A stretch of 33,832 bases of DNA from an uncultured Pelagibacteraceae bacterium (GCA_902579115.1 CACHFP010000007.1:1-33832); one strand, 5' to 3'. Shown: positions 24,585 through 33,595, numbered from the stretch's first letter. The notes: generated by a model from the sequence alone, not told the origin. A program made the numbers and translations.

Positions 24585-25514
24585 ATGAAAATATTTACAG
24601 ACGAATTTCTTAAAATTGAGAACTCAAATATTGTTAATCAAGTAAGAGATAGGGGATTTTTCATGTTCGAAAATGCCTTAACTCCAGAATTCATAAAAAA
24701 TATTGAAACAGATGTAAAAAAAGCCGATCTAAGTTTAAATAAAAATAACGTTGCTGGAGTATATTTTACTCACGGGAATCAATTTTTTTTGACTCACATG
24801 TTAGCGGCATCAAAAAGCTTTTATAATTATTGTACAAATTTAAAGGTGATTGGTTTTTGTAAAGAAATTTTCGGTAACATGTTTAGACTAAAAGCTCTAA
24901 GATATTATGAAAATTTTGGTGGTCAACATATGCAATGGCATACGGATAATAGAAGGTACGATAAAGAGCAAGGTGAAACACATACTTCAGCCCCAGGTAT
25001 TATTTTTTTAGCATATTTAAGCGATGTAAATGACGGAGAATTTCAGTATATTCAAAAATCTCACATTTGGTCTGGTGATAATACTCATCATGATTATTCA
25101 GTTGAATACGTCGATAACAACTACAAAAAAGATATAGTTGGTTTTAAAGGGAAAAAGGGAACTATTTTAATTTATAATTCATGGGGAGTTCATAGAGCTA
25201 AACCTACTAACAATAAAGATTTTGTAAGAAAAACTCTTTTTTTTCAGGTCGAGAAAGATACGAGCCATAGCGAACCAATAATTGTAAATGCTGAATTTTT
25301 AAATAATTTAAGTGAAGAAGTAAAAATGTTTCTTGGTTTTGGAAAAAAAGCAAACAATTCTGTATATCCTAATACAGATATTTATACGATGCCATTAAAT
25401 AAAAAAACTTTCAGAATTTTTTCTAAATGGTTAATTAGTAGAATGGTCCTATATATTCCGGGATTTTTACGAAAAAGAATCAGAAAAATTTACAATATCC
25501 CATCAAATAAATAG
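24585..25514 (+). CDS. phytanoyl-CoA dioxygenase (PhyH) family protein
   Basis: 309 aa Fe(II)/2-oxoglutarate-dependent dioxygenase. Iron ligands are His119 and Asp121 in MQWHTDNRR and His203 in WGVHRAKP; Arg215 in FVRKTLFF is the likely 2-oxoglutarate anchor. The substrate may be a lipid, a small osmolyte or a surface-glycan precursor; the family is too broad to say. It converges on the FkbM gene with a 12-nt overlap. No obvious operon partner. Confidence 0.8.
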   Translation: MKIFTDEFLKIENSNIVNQVRDRGFFMFENALTPEFIKNIETDVKKADLSLNKNNVAGVYFTHGNQFFLTHMLAASKSFYNYCTNLKVIGFCKEIFGNMFRLKALRYYENFGGQHMQWHTDNRRYDKEQGETHTSAPGIIFLAYLSDVNDGEFQYIQKSHIWSGDNTHHDYSVEYVDNNYKKDIVGFKGKKGTILIYNSWGVHRAKPTNNKDFVRKTLFFQVEKDTSHSEPIIVNAEFLNNLSEEVKMFLGFGKKANNSVYPNTDIYTMPLNKKTFRIFSKWLISRMVLYIPGFLRKRIRKIYNIPSNK

Positions 25515-26357
25515 TATATCTGTAAAGCTTTTTTTGTTTAAATAATTTTGACATAGTTCTTCTAAATTATCTGGGGTATTTGTTTTTTTTTTATTTTCGG
25601 CACTTTTTAAATCATAGAAATATTTATAATACTTAAAAATATAAACGAAATATTTTTTCCAATTTTTTTTTAAATTGTAGGGTTCAAACTCTATTATAAT
25701 TGGTATTTTTTTTGATAAAGTTTTTTGTGATGAAAAAAGGATAATACTCTCCTCACCTTGTACATCAATTTTTATGAGACAATTATCTTTATTATATTTA
25801 AGAGTGAAATTATCAAGTAAATCGGTCTTAACTTCAAAAAAATTTTTCCCCTTTTTTTTTTCATTTATCAATCTATTATCACCTCTATTCAGCTTAAGAT
25901 CTGATTTAAGAGTTTTTTTTGTTTTTTTATTTGTTAAAGCTAAATCGTATAATTTTACTTTGTTTTCCAAGTTATTGATTAAAATATTAACTTTTAATAA
26001 CTTGAGGCTTTCAGGGTTAGGTTCAAAAGCTATTACATTTTTAAATAATCTTTGTTTTAGCGAAGGGATAGTAATAGATCCGATGTTTGCACCTACATCA
26101 AATAGAGTCCTTTTTTTTTTGATAAATTTTAAAGATTTTTTAAACTTAGAAAATTCAAATTCCCCGTCCAGAAATATAGAGTTTGAAATAGTTTCATTTC
26201 TGTGAAGCAAAAAAGATAAATCATTTTTTTCGTAATAAAAAAAATTGCCTTTTAGTTTATTTGTTTTGTGATATGCATGAGTTGCTGCTTTTAACAAAAA
26301 CTTGTTCTTAAATATAATTTTTAAAATAAATTTAAATAGTGAAACAATCTTACTCAA
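25503..26357 (-). CDS. FkbM family methyltransferase
   Basis: 284 aa. The N-terminal 60 residues are lysine-rich with a weakly hydrophobic segment. SAM motif I is LFDVGANIGSITIP at 85-98, then VIAFEPNPESLKLLKVNI, and IKIDVQGEESIIL at about 195-207, the D-V-x-G-E pattern typical of FkbM. These enzymes usually O-methylate sugars or polyketides and are common in surface-polysaccharide gene sets. It lies downstream of the structured RNA on the same strand. Confidence 0.85.
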   Translation of the reverse strand: MSKIVSLFKFILKIIFKNKFLLKAATHAYHKTNKLKGNFFYYEKNDLSFLLHRNETISNSIFLDGEFEFSKFKKSLKFIKKKRTLFDVGANIGSITIPSLKQRLFKNVIAFEPNPESLKLLKVNILINNLENKVKLYDLALTNKKTKKTLKSDLKLNRGDNRLINEKKKGKNFFEVKTDLLDNFTLKYNKDNCLIKIDVQGEESIILFSSQKTLSKKIPIIIEFEPYNLKKNWKKYFVYIFKYYKYFYDLKSAENKKKTNTPDNLEELCQNYLNKKSFTDILFI

Positions 26358-26404
26358 TCAAATCCCTTCGTTAATTAGATAAATAAGATAAGAATAATGA
26401 AATA

Positions 26405-26640
26405 ACCACTTAAATTTCCAGGCTTTCGCCCAGAAATTTAGTAGTTTTGGCTCGTCGTTTTAGGCGCTACCGCCAAGCCATCCCGATGGACTATTCTAGC
26501 GCTACTAGGTCCACCTTTCTGCCCTTTAAGCTTGAACCTCTCGGTTTTTCCTTAAATGGCCAGTTAAGAGTTGCCTCTTAATTAATTTGATTAGATCACA
26601 TTGATTGGATTTAGGTAATCACTTAATGCGTGTCACCGCT
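26405..26640 (-). ncRNA. structured non-coding RNA, family not identified
   Basis: No protein gene fits in this gap, and base composition is higher in G+C than its surroundings. Read on the minus strand it folds into local hairpins. One is 26564-26581, a 7-bp stem with a GCAA loop. A composite one is 26519-26563 (CTG, CC and TTTAAG pairings) capped by AACC-GAGA-GGTT at 26535-26546. Another is 26485-26515, a 7-bp outer and 4-bp inner stem. A further one is 26449-26479 with inner GGCG/CGCC. The last is 26412-26439, a 12-bp stem with two G-U pairs and a GAAA loop. Three GNRA loops and the G-U pairs all hold only for the minus strand. I see no tmRNA tag, RNase P core or SRP motif. Ends are approximate. 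Confidence 0.7.
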
Positions 26641-26648
26641 ATAGCTTG

Positions 26649-27776
26649 TTAACTATGTGGATAAAAATTATTGAAAGTTCTATGTATCCAGCCTCCACCT
26701 AAAAGTTTATCCCCAATTTCATCTTTTGAATAAAAAACACATGCTTGGCCTGGAGAAATTCCCGTTTCTTTATCCAAAATTTCTACTTTAGCAAAATTGT
26801 CTAAAAAATTAATTTTGGCCTTTAATAATTTACCAGTTGATCTAACTTTGATATTTATAATTTCATCGAATTCTTTTTTTTTTGCTAAAATATTTATGTC
26901 TCTTAATTTAATTTCTTTAATTTCTAAATTTTCTTTATTCCCAACGACCACAGAATTATTATCGGGATTTATGTTGACTACATAAAGAGGTTTATCACTT
27001 GAAATTTTTATACCTTTTCTTTGTCCAATCGTAAAATTTATTATTCCTTCATGCTCGCCTATTTGATTTCCGGATAAATCAATTATTTTACCTTTTTTAA
27101 ATGACTCTGGTCGAAATTTTTTTATTACTGAACTATAGTCACCATTAGGGACAAAACAGATATCTTGGCTATCTGGCTTATCAGCTACATTGAGATTAAG
27201 TTTTTTTGCAATGTCTCTAGTTTCAGATTTATCAATTTCGCCTAAGGGAAATCTTAAAAAATTAAGTTGCTCTTGTGTGGTACTGAATAAAAAATAACTT
27301 TGATCTCTGCTATGATCTTTCGCACGATACATGCTGGCATGACCATTTTTTTGAAATCTAGAAACATAATGGCCAGTAACTAATACATCTGCTTTTAAGT
27401 CTTTGGCATATTTAAATAAATCTCTAAACTTAACAGTTTGATTACATTGAACGCACGGTATTGGAGTTTCTCCTGCTGAATAACTATCTATAAATGAATC
27501 GATTACCTCAGCCTTAAATTTTTTTTGATAGTATAAAATTTCATGCTTTATATTAATTTTTTCACTTACTCTTTTTGCATCTATAATATCTTGACCAGCA
27601 CAACATTGTCTTCCCTTAGGTTGTTTAATCTCATCATATAATTTAAGAGTTATTCCTGTAACATCATAACCCTCTTGTTTCATTAAGGCTGCTACAACTG
27701 AAGAGTCTACTCCGCCTGACATCGCCACTACTACCTTGGTTTCTTTTTTTTGTTTATTAATTCCTAGAGAATTCAT
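26649..27776 (-). CDS. mnmA: tRNA-specific 2-thiouridylase MnmA
   Basis: 375 aa. The PP-loop SGGVDSS is at residues 20-26, the catalytic cysteines are Cys111 in [10 protein letters not shown] and Cys207 in DSQDICFVP, and the C-terminal beta barrel includes FTIGQRKGI and [13 protein letters not shown]. The enzyme installs the 2-thio group on U34 of tRNA(Lys), tRNA(Glu) and tRNA(Gln), using sulfur from the IscS relay. It uses the ATG at 27776 and is divergent from DUF3553. A structured RNA gene follows its stop closely (about 10 nt), on the same strand. Confidence 0.95.
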   Translation of the reverse strand: MNSLGINKQKKETKVVVAMSGGVDSSVVAALMKQEGYDVTGITLKLYDEIKQPKGRQCCAGQDIIDAKRVSEKINIKHEILYYQKKFKAEVIDSFIDSYSAGETPIPCVQCNQTVKFRDLFKYAKDLKADVLVTGHYVSRFQKNGHASMYRAKDHSRDQSYFLFSTTQEQLNFLRFPLGEIDKSETRDIAKKLNLNVADKPDSQDICFVPNGDYSSVIKKFRPESFKKGKIIDLSGNQIGEHEGIINFTIGQRKGIKISSDKPLYVVNINPDNNSVVVGNKENLEIKEIKLRDINILAKKKEFDEIINIKVRSTGKLLKAKINFLDNFAKVEILDKETGISPGQACVFYSKDEIGDKLLGGGWIHRTFNNFYPHS

Positions 27777-27816
27777 AAGTAAGAGTATATAATATATTTA
27801 TTATTTTTTTTCCAGA

Positions 27817-27996
27817 ATGCTTATTGATTTTGAGCCAGGTGATTATGTTAAAAATCCCACAAATTTAGACTGGGGCACGGGTCAGGTTCAGTCAATTATT
27901 GGTAATAAAGTTACAGTGAATTTTGAGCATTTTGGTAAAAGAGTAATTAATGTTGAAATTGTAAAGTTAGAAAAAATCGAAAATGAAAAAAGATGA
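27817..27996 (+). CDS. DUF3553 domain protein
   Basis: 59 aa. It starts MLIDFEPGDYVKNP and has WGTGQVQSIIGNKVTVNFEH, the tryptophan-glycine core of DUF3553, a small all-beta domain resembling CarD/RapA-type Tudor-like modules. It overlaps cysQ by 14 nt, so the two are translationally linked. Function unknown; a nucleic-acid or protein interaction role is possible. Confidence 0.8.
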   Translation: MLIDFEPGDYVKNPTNLDWGTGQVQSIIGNKVTVNFEHFGKRVINVEIVKLEKIENEKR

Positions 27997-28762
27997 ATTA
28001 AAAAAGATTACGGAGGGGCTGATTGAAACTTTCAATTATGCTGGAAAAGAGTCAATCAGACTTTATGAAGAGGGCCTCAAAATTGAGGTTAAAGATGATA
28101 ACTCACCAGTTAGCAATGGTGACTTACGAGTTAATGATTTAATTTCAAAAAAAATTTCAGAGCTAACACCGAATATTCCGATTATATCAGAGGAAACTGT
28201 GAATCTTAAGGTTAAGAATAGCTCAAAAATATTTTGGCTTATAGATCCAATTGATGGAACAAAAGAATATATTGCAGGAAAAGAAGAATATACACTTAAT
28301 GCGGCCTTGGTCATTGACACAGTCCCAATAGTTGGAATAGTTGGAGTACCAAAAAAAAATAGACTTTTTTTTAGTTATTCTCCTGGAGAAAGTTATCTTA
28401 TCGAGAAAAATATCACAAAAAAAATTAATTGTGAAAAAAAACAACCAATTAATAAGATTGTAGCTCTTTCGAGCGTAGTTAAACCATCTGATATAATTTT
28501 AAATAAATTAAAAGAATACAATGTAACATCAATTGTTAAAATGGCTAGTTCTTATAAATTTTGCGTAATTGCAACAGGAGAATATGATATCTATGCTGCA
28601 AGAGAAAGGGCTAACGAATGGGATTATGCAGCAGGACATGCAGTTGCTCAAAATGCAGGAGCCATAATCAAAACATTAGACGAGAAGCCTTTTACCTACG
28701 GAAAAGATGACTATAGAAACCCAAGTTTGCTTATAAGACGTTCTGAAAATTTAAATGTTTAA
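27983..28762 (+). CDS. cysQ: 3'(2'),5'-bisphosphate nucleotidase CysQ
   Basis: 259 aa inositol-monophosphatase fold. Metal-binding residues are Glu70/Glu71 in IISEET, Asp88 and Asp91 in LIDPIDGTKEY, and a C-terminal Asp in EWDYAAGHA. CysQ removes the 3'-phosphate from PAP (and PAPS), recycling the by-product of sulfate assimilation. The start lies within the DUF3553 gene. It overlaps the following 46-aa frame by 8 nt. Confidence 0.88.
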   Translation: MKKDELKKITEGLIETFNYAGKESIRLYEEGLKIEVKDDNSPVSNGDLRVNDLISKKISELTPNIPIISEETVNLKVKNSSKIFWLIDPIDGTKEYIAGKEEYTLNAALVIDTVPIVGIVGVPKKNRLFFSYSPGESYLIEKNITKKINCEKKQPINKIVALSSVVKPSDIILNKLKEYNVTSIVKMASSYKFCVIATGEYDIYAARERANEWDYAAGHAVAQNAGAIIKTLDEKPFTYGKDDYRNPSLLIRRSENLNV

Positions 28763-28895
28763 AACAATTGCAATTATTATTTTATCTGTAACTTTTTTTG
28801 GTATTCTTTTTTTTATATTGGTAAGGAACGCTTTAAAGAAAAGGCTTGATGCATTAGTAGAGGAAGAAAAAAGAAAATCAAATAATTTTGATTAA
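28755..28895 (+). CDS. 46-aa single-pass membrane protein, unknown
   Basis: 46 aa: a hydrophobic N-terminal helix (residues 4-22, ending FFILV) followed by a charged helix (RNALKKRLDALVEEEKRKS) that is probably a short cytoplasmic coiled coil. It starts inside the cysQ stop region (8-nt overlap) and ends 18 nt inside the converging recX gene. Coupling and composition support a real gene; no family recognised. Confidence 0.55.
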   Translation: MFKTIAIIILSVTFFGILFFILVRNALKKRLDALVEEEKRKSNNFD

Positions 28896-29438
28896 TTTAT
28901 TAAATTCTTTAACATCAAGTTCTAAAACTCTTTTTGATAATTCATAACTGAACCCACCCCTTGCTAAAATCCCCATATCTTTTTTATAAAATAATTCTCG
29001 ATTACTTTCAGGTCTAAGAGGTCCTATTCTTCTTTTTTTGCAGAGTTTTATAGCTGAAACAAAATCTGGTTCTATTTCATTATCTTTAATTTTTTCTATA
29101 CTTTGTTTTACATATTTATCTTCTATACCTTTACTTCTTAAAGATTGATTTATTTTATTTAAGGAATAACCTCTTTTTAAAAACATTCTTGCTTTTGAGT
29201 CTGAGTACATTTCTTCGTTCAAAAATTTATTTTTTTCTAAGTTAGAAATAATCTCATCTATAATTGAGGTAACCTCTTTTTTAGATTTACTACCTTTGAT
29301 TTTTGTTAAGTATTTTTTTAGTAAATAGACCTTTAGTTGCTGTTTTGAAGGACTATATTTTTCTAAGTATGAATAAGCTAAATCTTTCAAGTTTGTTGTA
29401 AGATCTTCAAAATCACTTTTATTTGATGTGGGATTCAT
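28878..29438 (-). CDS. recX: RecX family regulatory protein
   Basis: 186 aa, helical repeats throughout. AYSYLEKYSPSKQQLKVYLLKK at the start resembles the first RecX repeat; broken for length, its core is SPSKQQLKVYL. NKINQSLRSKGI is the second repeat, and LCKKRRIGPLRP the motif common in alphaproteobacterial RecX. RecX proteins bind RecA filaments and limit or modulate recombination. recA is not in this window. It overlaps the 46-aa frame at its 3' end. Confidence 0.8.
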   Translation of the reverse strand: MNPTSNKSDFEDLTTNLKDLAYSYLEKYSPSKQQLKVYLLKKYLTKIKGSKSKKEVTSIIDEIISNLEKNKFLNEEMYSDSKARMFLKRGYSLNKINQSLRSKGIEDKYVKQSIEKIKDNEIEPDFVSAIKLCKKRRIGPLRPESNRELFYKKDMGILARGGFSYELSKRVLELDVKEFNKLIKII

Positions 29439-29464
29439 TTATTTAATATACTATATTATTTTTA

Positions 29465-29935
29465 ATGATAAATAATCTTATAGCATTAATTAATTCAGAA
29501 AATATTTATTTAGCTGCGAACTGGGGAGTAATTCCATTTTGGTTGTTATTAATTTTTATTCCTAATCACAGTTTTACTAATTTCTTTGTTCAATCAATTA
29601 TAGCTCCATTGCTTTTAGCAGTAAGCTATGGCTATTTGTCTTATAATTTATATCTTGAAGACAATCTCCTCAACAGTTTCGAGCTCTATAGTGGTCTGGA
29701 TGGTTTATATTCCATGTTTGCTAATGAAACTTTTTTATTAATTTTTTGGCTTCATTTTCTTGCTATTAGTTTATTTGCTGGAGCATGGATAGTAAGAGAT
29801 TCAAGAAAATATTTAATACCGAAAATAATAACTATTCCATCACTTATTCTTACTTATTTTACAGGGCCAATTGGATTAGTGATTTATTGGTTTTTTAGAA
29901 TTTTCTTTGCAAAAAAAATCAGTTTTAATGATTAA
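29465..29935 (+). CDS. ABA4-like (DUF4281) membrane protein
   Basis: 156 aa with four hydrophobic helices. NLIALINSENIYLAANWGVIP at the start, FWLHFLAISLFAGAWIVRD at about 97-115 and LTYFTGPIGLVIYW at about 133-147 match the ABA4-like family (DUF4281), named after a plant protein needed for neoxanthin synthesis. In bacteria its role is unknown. It overlaps the next gene by 8 nt if that gene uses the ATG at 29928. Confidence 0.8.
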   Translation: MINNLIALINSENIYLAANWGVIPFWLLLIFIPNHSFTNFFVQSIIAPLLLAVSYGYLSYNLYLEDNLLNSFELYSGLDGLYSMFANETFLLIFWLHFLAISLFAGAWIVRDSRKYLIPKIITIPSLILTYFTGPIGLVIYWFFRIFFAKKISFND

Positions 29936-30515
29936 GCCTTTCGATTTTTATTTTGACTTTGTAAGTCCATATTCATTTCTAGCACATAAGGAAATTAAAA
30001 AAATTGAGATCAAAGCTTCAATGAAAGTTAGATATAAGCCAATTCTTTTAGGTGGTCTGCATAATTTACATGGAATAAAAGCACCAGCTTTTATTCCCGC
30101 TAAAGCCAAACACATGATTAGGGACTGCAAATTAATAGCTGAGAGAAATAATATTAAATTTAAATTTAATTCTTATTTTCCAATTAGAAGTTTGAATTTA
30201 ATGCGTGGAGTATTTGTAGCTGAAGAGGATAATTACAAAAGTTATTACATTGATAGTATTTTTAATTCAATCTGGCAAGACGGTTTAAATATGAACGACG
30301 ATAATATAATTCAAAAAGTTTTAAAAAATCTGAATATCAATCCTAAAACATTTGCTTTAAGGGCAACTTCCTCATCTATTAAAGACATTTTAAAAAAAAG
30401 AACAAGTGAAGCATATGAAAAAGGTATTTTTGGCGCACCAACTTTCGTGTCAAATAATAAAATTTTTTGGGGTCAAGATAGAATTGAATTTGTCTTGAGG
30501 GAAGCTAGCAAATAA
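29928..30515 (+). CDS. 2-hydroxychromene-2-carboxylate isomerase family protein
   Basis: 195 aa from ATG 29928 (a longer frame opens at 29907). DFYFDFVSPYSFLA holds the catalytic serine (Ser13) of the DsbA-like, GST-kappa-type fold, and GIFGAPTFVSNNKIFWGQDR is the C-terminal motif. Family members use glutathione to isomerise aromatic ring-opening products, though many are of unknown role. Overlap with the ABA4-like gene suggests one transcript. The short start is preferred because it agrees with the usual N-terminus. Confidence 0.8.
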   Translation: MIKPFDFYFDFVSPYSFLAHKEIKKIEIKASMKVRYKPILLGGLHNLHGIKAPAFIPAKAKHMIRDCKLIAERNNIKFKFNSYFPIRSLNLMRGVFVAEEDNYKSYYIDSIFNSIWQDGLNMNDDNIIQKVLKNLNINPKTFALRATSSSIKDILKKRTSEAYEKGIFGAPTFVSNNKIFWGQDRIEFVLREASK

Positions 30516-30914
30516 TTATTTTTTATCTTTTTGAACTACTTTTAGTCCAGCATTTTTTAAAGCATCAAATCCACCTTTAGCATTAGCTACATTTTTAAAA
30601 CCCATATCAACTAGTGCTTTAGTAGCAAGTGCAGATCTAAAACCCATTGCACAGAAGAAAACCATTTTTTTAGTATCTTTAATTTTATTCTCTTGATAAT
30701 AGCTGCTATTAGGATCTAACCAGAATTCTAGCATACCTCTTGGGATGTGTTTTGCATTTTCAATTGTGCCATCTCTCCAAAGTTCTCTGATGTCCCTGAC
30801 ATCAATTAAAGTTATCTCATTTTTTTCAATAAGACTCTTTATTTCCGATGGACTTAGTGTTTCAATGATTTCGTTGGCTTCTTCAACCAATTTTTGTGAA
30901 GATTTAATACTCAT
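30516..30914 (-). CDS. rhodanese-like domain protein
   Basis: 132 aa single rhodanese domain. LIDVRDIRELWRDGTIENA gives the CH2A region, HIPRGMLEFW follows, and the active-site Cys88 is in VFFCAMGFRSA, with Arg93 in the cradle. It could transfer sulfane sulfur in the cytoplasm. The gene directly abuts the isomerase gene end-to-end (converging, no gap) and is divergent from the glycosyltransferase gene. Natural partner unknown. Confidence 0.85.
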   Translation of the reverse strand: MSIKSSQKLVEEANEIIETLSPSEIKSLIEKNEITLIDVRDIRELWRDGTIENAKHIPRGMLEFWLDPNSSYYQENKIKDTKKMVFFCAMGFRSALATKALVDMGFKNVANAKGGFDALKNAGLKVVQKDKK

Positions 30915-30952
30915 AGATCAAATATTTAAACTATTATATATATTTTACTAGT

Positions 30953-31978
30953 ATGAAAAATATCAAAAATACAAAAAAAACTGGATTTTTAAAAAAGGTC
31001 TTTATTAAGATTTGTAGGAAATTAGGTTTTGAAATTATTGATCAAAATACATTTGAAATTGTTACTTCAGGAAAGAGAATTAATGATGACTTAAGTTTAA
31101 TCGGACAAAACTCTATAAATCTTCCACTGGGTAAAATAAAAATTACAAGACAAGTAAAAGCTTTAGATATTATCATTAGAACTTGTGCGAGTGTAAATAT
31201 GCTGACTCAATCTAAGTCTAGGTTATTTGAGAAAGAAAAAATTGAATATACTGCAAGAACTATAAGATCTATTTTAAATTCTACTTACCATAGCCCACAA
31301 TTAAAAAAGATAAAAATAAACTTTAAAATAGTTGACCACAATTCATCAAAAGATGATTTAGAAAAAATTGATAAAATATTTAAATATTTTCAAACAAAAT
31401 ATGAACTTATCAATTTAGATCTTTCAAAATTTAAGAATAATATTGAAAAATTAAATGAGCGAGGAGAACCAGTTACAGAAAATCAAATGTCTAATATGGC
31501 AAATATCAATCAATCTTTATTGGAGGCTAAAAATTGTGAAGATTTAATTTATTTTGTTGAAGATGATTATCTTCATCAAAAAGACTCTATTGCTGAAATG
31601 ATATTAACTTACGAGAGAATTTCTTCTCAAATAAATAATGAAATTATAATATGTCCTTCTGATTATCCGTATTTATATACTAAAGCAAATTTAACGCAGA
31701 ATTTTTTAGGCCTAAACTATCATTGGAGGAAAGTTAATGAATCCTTGTGTACTTTCTTAACTAGCAAGAAAATTATAGAAAAATATTGGCAGAAGTATAT
31801 AAGCATGTGCACAAAAGAACATGCTCCCTTTGAAAAACCGCTTCATCAAATTTATGAAAAAGAATTGTGTATTTCACCAATACCTTCACTTGCTATTCAT
31901 TTTACAAATGTAAATTCTATATTTGGTTTATCACCAAATGTCGATTGGGAAAAGATTTGGAAAGAGAATGAGAATTAA
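30953..31978 (+). CDS. putative GT-A-like glycosyltransferase
   Basis: 341 aa. LIYFVEDDYLHQKDSI at about 198-213 has the acidic E-D-D block expected of a DxD-type metal site, and DIIIRTCASVN at about 72-82 could be the first beta strand of a nucleotide-sugar fold. The C-terminal part contains HWRKVNESLCTFLTSKKIIE and SIFGLSPNVDW. No close named family recognised, and the N-terminal 70 residues match nothing I know. A role in surface-glycan synthesis is plausible from fold features only. Confidence 0.55.
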   Translation: MKNIKNTKKTGFLKKVFIKICRKLGFEIIDQNTFEIVTSGKRINDDLSLIGQNSINLPLGKIKITRQVKALDIIIRTCASVNMLTQSKSRLFEKEKIEYTARTIRSILNSTYHSPQLKKIKINFKIVDHNSSKDDLEKIDKIFKYFQTKYELINLDLSKFKNNIEKLNERGEPVTENQMSNMANINQSLLEAKNCEDLIYFVEDDYLHQKDSIAEMILTYERISSQINNEIIICPSDYPYLYTKANLTQNFLGLNYHWRKVNESLCTFLTSKKIIEKYWQKYISMCTKEHAPFEKPLHQIYEKELCISPIPSLAIHFTNVNSIFGLSPNVDWEKIWKENEN

Positions 31979-32302
31979 AAAAACATCAAATTACACATAT
32001 TTTTCAATAGATTTGTAAATACAACTTAAACGATTATTTGATAAAATTTTAAAGAAAAATGAATTAATAACTTATACTAATTCAAATTAAAAATATCGCT
32101 TTCTATAAAAATATAAAAATTAATCAAAAGTCAGAAAAAAGACGAAAACTTTTATTTCACTGCGCTAATTTTTAAGAGTGAAATACAACCTAAAAAATTA
32201 CACATCAAAATCATTCAAGCCTAATTAAAAAAAAGGCCCGAAGGGGGTCTCCGGGCCTTAATATTTCTCCAACTAACGAGGGAGGAGATAAGCTAAATTG
32301 TT
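31979..32302. other. gene-free AT-rich stretch of 324 bases
   Basis: No frame with coding features. It holds the amtB terminator (32227-32259) and a weak inverted repeat TATTTCAC/GTGAAATA at 32153-32160 and 32178-32185. Nothing else recognisable. Upstream of the terminator it is mostly A and T with no tRNA-like element. Confidence 0.6.
32227..32259 (-). terminator. intrinsic terminator of amtB
   Basis: On the minus strand AAGGCCCG, a 11-nt loop and CGGGCCTT form an 8-bp G+C-rich stem directly followed by a run of eight T. This is a standard Rho-independent terminator, located about 45 nt after the amtB stop. Confidence 0.9.
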
Positions 32303-33595
32303 TTAGTCTCTTATACCGTAAGCTATTACACCAACTTCTGCTTTGTCAGTTCCTAGTCTTTCAGCTTCTTTGCTTATTCTTAATCCAATTGTATTTTTAA
32401 TAATTTGGAAAACAATAAACGAGACTATGAATACGAATACCACTACTGAGATTGTTCCTAGGAATTGTGCTCCAAAAGTAACATCACTGTTTGTTAATGG
32501 CACTGCTAATGTACCCCATACTCCAGCTACTAAGTGTGCTGGTATGGCACCAACTACGTCGTCAATTTTCATTTTGAACAATAATTTTACTGAGAAGTAC
32601 ATTAATACTCCTGCTATTGCTCCAATAAAGATTGCAGCTAACGGACTTGGTGTTAATGGTTCTGCCGTAATACCTACTAAACCGGCTATCGCGCCGTTAA
32701 GCATCATTACTACGTCAGTTTTACCACCAATTAATCTTGATACTGTTGCAGCAGCTAATACACCGCCACCTGCAGCTAAGTTCGTATTGATATAAATTGT
32801 TGCGACTGATGAAACGTCTTCTAACGTACCAGAAGCTAATTGAGATCCACCATTAAATCCGAACCAACCTAGCCATAGTATAAATACTCCTAGTGTAGCT
32901 AACGGAATAGATGATGCAGCAAATGGCGTCATAGCTTTGACTCCGCCGCTAGAACTAAATCTTCCAGTTCTGGCTCCAAGCACTATTGCACCTGCTAAAG
33001 CGGCAGCACCACCTGCAGCATGTACTAACGTTGAACCAGCAAAGTCTGAAAATCCAGCAGCCGATAACCATCCGCCACCCCACTGCCAACCCATTGAAAT
33101 TGGATATATAAATCCAGTTAAAATTGCGGCAAATAAGAAAAATGGCCAGATCTTAATTCTCTCAGCTAACGTACCAGATACGATTGACATTGTAGTTGCA
33201 CAGAACACCATTTGGAAGAACCAATCAGAACCATCAGAATATCCTGTCTCTAATGCTGAATTATCACTCCATGGTGTGAATGAACCTATATATCCGCCTT
33301 CTGGGATACCGTAAGCTAAATTGTAACCAACCAACCAGAACATTACTCCGGCGATTGAATATAAACCTATATTTTTAGCACAGATTGCTGATACAGATTT
33401 TGATGTTACTAATCCTGACTCTAACATTGCGAAACCTGCGGCCATCCACATGACCAAGAAACCTGACATTAAAAATAATAGGGTATTAAAAATGTATTGT
33501 ACTTCTGCAGACACTGTAGTCTCAGCATAACCAAGACCAGCAAAACCAAAGTAAATGGCTGTACCTGCTAAAAAGTATCCTAAGTATTTTTTCAT
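32303..33595 (-). CDS. amtB: ammonium transporter Amt
   Basis: 430 aa. The first 24 residues look like a cleavable signal (ending GYAETT), as in other Amt proteins, followed by about eleven membrane helices. Pore histidines lie in GSTLVHAAGGAAAL and IPAHLVAGVWGTLAVP. LESGLV near the end of helix 2 is typical of the family. It takes up ammonium across the inner membrane. There is no glnK/PII gene next to it here, so its PII partner must be encoded elsewhere. Good Shine-Dalgarno site AAGGGAG 6 nt before the ATG, and an intrinsic terminator after the stop. Confidence 0.93.
   Translation of the reverse strand: MKKYLGYFLAGTAIYFGFAGLGYAETTVSAEVQYIFNTLLFLMSGFLVMWMAAGFAMLESGLVTSKSVSAICAKNIGLYSIAGVMFWLVGYNLAYGIPEGGYIGSFTPWSDNSALETGYSDGSDWFFQMVFCATTMSIVSGTLAERIKIWPFFLFAAILTGFIYPISMGWQWGGGWLSAAGFSDFAGSTLVHAAGGAAALAGAIVLGARTGRFSSSGGVKAMTPFAASSIPLATLGVFILWLGWFGFNGGSQLASGTLEDVSSVATIYINTNLAAGGGVLAAATVSRLIGGKTDVVMMLNGAIAGLVGITAEPLTPSPLAAIFIGAIAGVLMYFSVKLLFKMKIDDVVGAIPAHLVAGVWGTLAVPLTNSDVTFGAQFLGTISVVVFVFIVSFIVFQIIKNTIGLRISKEAERLGTDKAEVGVIAYGIRD

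Noticed and set aside
26405-26640. tmRNA (ssrA) gene
   Set aside because: A short stretch resembles part of the tag region (AACGACGA, AAACTAC), but no frame gives a tag ending in Ala-Ala, and the tRNA-like GATTCGACGG and T-arm sequences are absent.
26405-26640. RNase P RNA or SRP RNA
   Set aside because: The conserved GAGGAAAGTCC and ACAGAA blocks of RNase P and the GGAAGGAAGCAG loop of SRP RNA are not present on either strand.
32343-33314. Plus-strand reading frames opposite amtB
   Set aside because: Proline- and alanine-rich shadow frames of the amtB gene with no start signals.
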